Shown here: piece after piece, positions 4,889 to 5,017 of the stretch
Layout of the letters: each line of letters starts with the position of its first letter
Position numbering within the stretch: position 1 is the stretch's first letter
NCBI GenBank assembly: GCA_009704555.1
Contig: WLDY01000067.1
Location: forward strand, 1 to 5,017
Origin: Actinomycetota bacterium
GTDB taxonomy: Bacteria; Actinomycetota; Actinomycetes; Nanopelagicales; Nanopelagicaceae
DNA: 5,017 bases
Direction: 5' to 3'
Position numbers and translations under genes: made by a program
Notes under the pieces: model-generated
Seen by the model: only the letters and a program-made list of their open reading frames with translations
What the model was told of the DNA's origin: nothing
Databases searched by the model: none

Positions 4889-5017
4889 ATGGCTAAATCC
4901 CCTGAAGTGACCCACGACGAGTCAGTGGTCCGTAAGGCCCCACTCTTCACTGCCTTAGATGACAGTGCTGCTGCCACCCTTCGGGAGGCGATGACTTCGG
5001 TCAAGATCTCAAAAGGC
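4889..5017 (+). CDS. Crp/Fnr-family transcriptional regulator, N-terminal 43 residues (cut by window edge)
   Basis: The open frame from the ATG at 4889 to the window end encodes a start of the type seen in actinobacterial Crp/Fnr regulators. The segment VVRKAPLFTALDDSAAATLR (13-32) is followed by EAMTSVKISKG, leading into the cyclic-nucleotide-binding beta roll. In these proteins the full length is about 225 residues, with an N-terminal cNMP-binding domain and a C-terminal winged helix. Both the ligand pocket and the DNA-binding helix lie outside the window, so cAMP dependence cannot be judged here. Divergent placement next to nth matches the mycobacterial nth-crp neighbourhood and strengthens the call. 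Residues 1-12 are a poorly conserved extension, so a slightly later start is possible, but the TAAACT box favours this one. Confidence 0.85.
   Translation, partial: MAKSPEVTHDESVVRKAPLFTALDDSAAATLREAMTSVKISKG

Overview
The window looks like ordinary core chromosome from a compact actinobacterial (Actinomycetota) genome with, by eye, close to balanced base composition. The assignment rests mainly on gene order: acs, a CvpA-family membrane gene, nth and a divergent crp-like gene lie side by side. In Mycobacterium tuberculosis the same set (acs, the CvpA/serine-protease fusion marP, nth, crp) is spread over one slightly larger locus. The Crp-like N-terminus and three starts that look leaderless also fit. 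I cannot name a genus; the tight packing would suit a streamlined lineage, but that is inference.

Left part (1-1572, all on the minus strand, read right to left): a 46-codon small ORF with a strong ribosome binding site (1432-1572), then a class I fructose-bisphosphate aldolase (fda, 426-1313), then the N-terminal third of adenylosuccinate synthetase (purA, cut by the window edge at base 1). An operator-like dyad lies just upstream of the fda ribosome binding site, and a two-part inverted repeat spans the fda stop codon and the short gap before purA.

Middle (1573-3650): a divergent control region of about 120 bp, followed by a complete acetyl-CoA synthetase gene (acs) on the plus strand with all expected catalytic motifs. 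The gene-poor stretch between fda and acs (1314-1691) is described in pieces; only the small ORF and short signals were found there.

Right part (3647-5017): acs runs tail to tail into a CvpA-family membrane protein gene, with the two stop codons overlapping and no terminator between them. The cvpA-like gene is the second gene of a minus-strand pair headed by endonuclease III (nth) and starts with TTG inside a TTGA overlap. Divergent from nth, across 61 bp, is the first part of a Crp/Fnr-type regulator.

Functionally, the window combines acetate activation (acs), central carbon metabolism (fda), purine synthesis (purA), base-excision repair (nth), a membrane protein (cvpA) and a global regulator (crp). 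No mobile element, CRISPR array, RNA gene or clearly foreign DNA was seen. The least explained items are the small ORF, the dyad in front of fda, and a repeated TAANCT box six to seven bases ahead of three Shine-Dalgarno-less starts.
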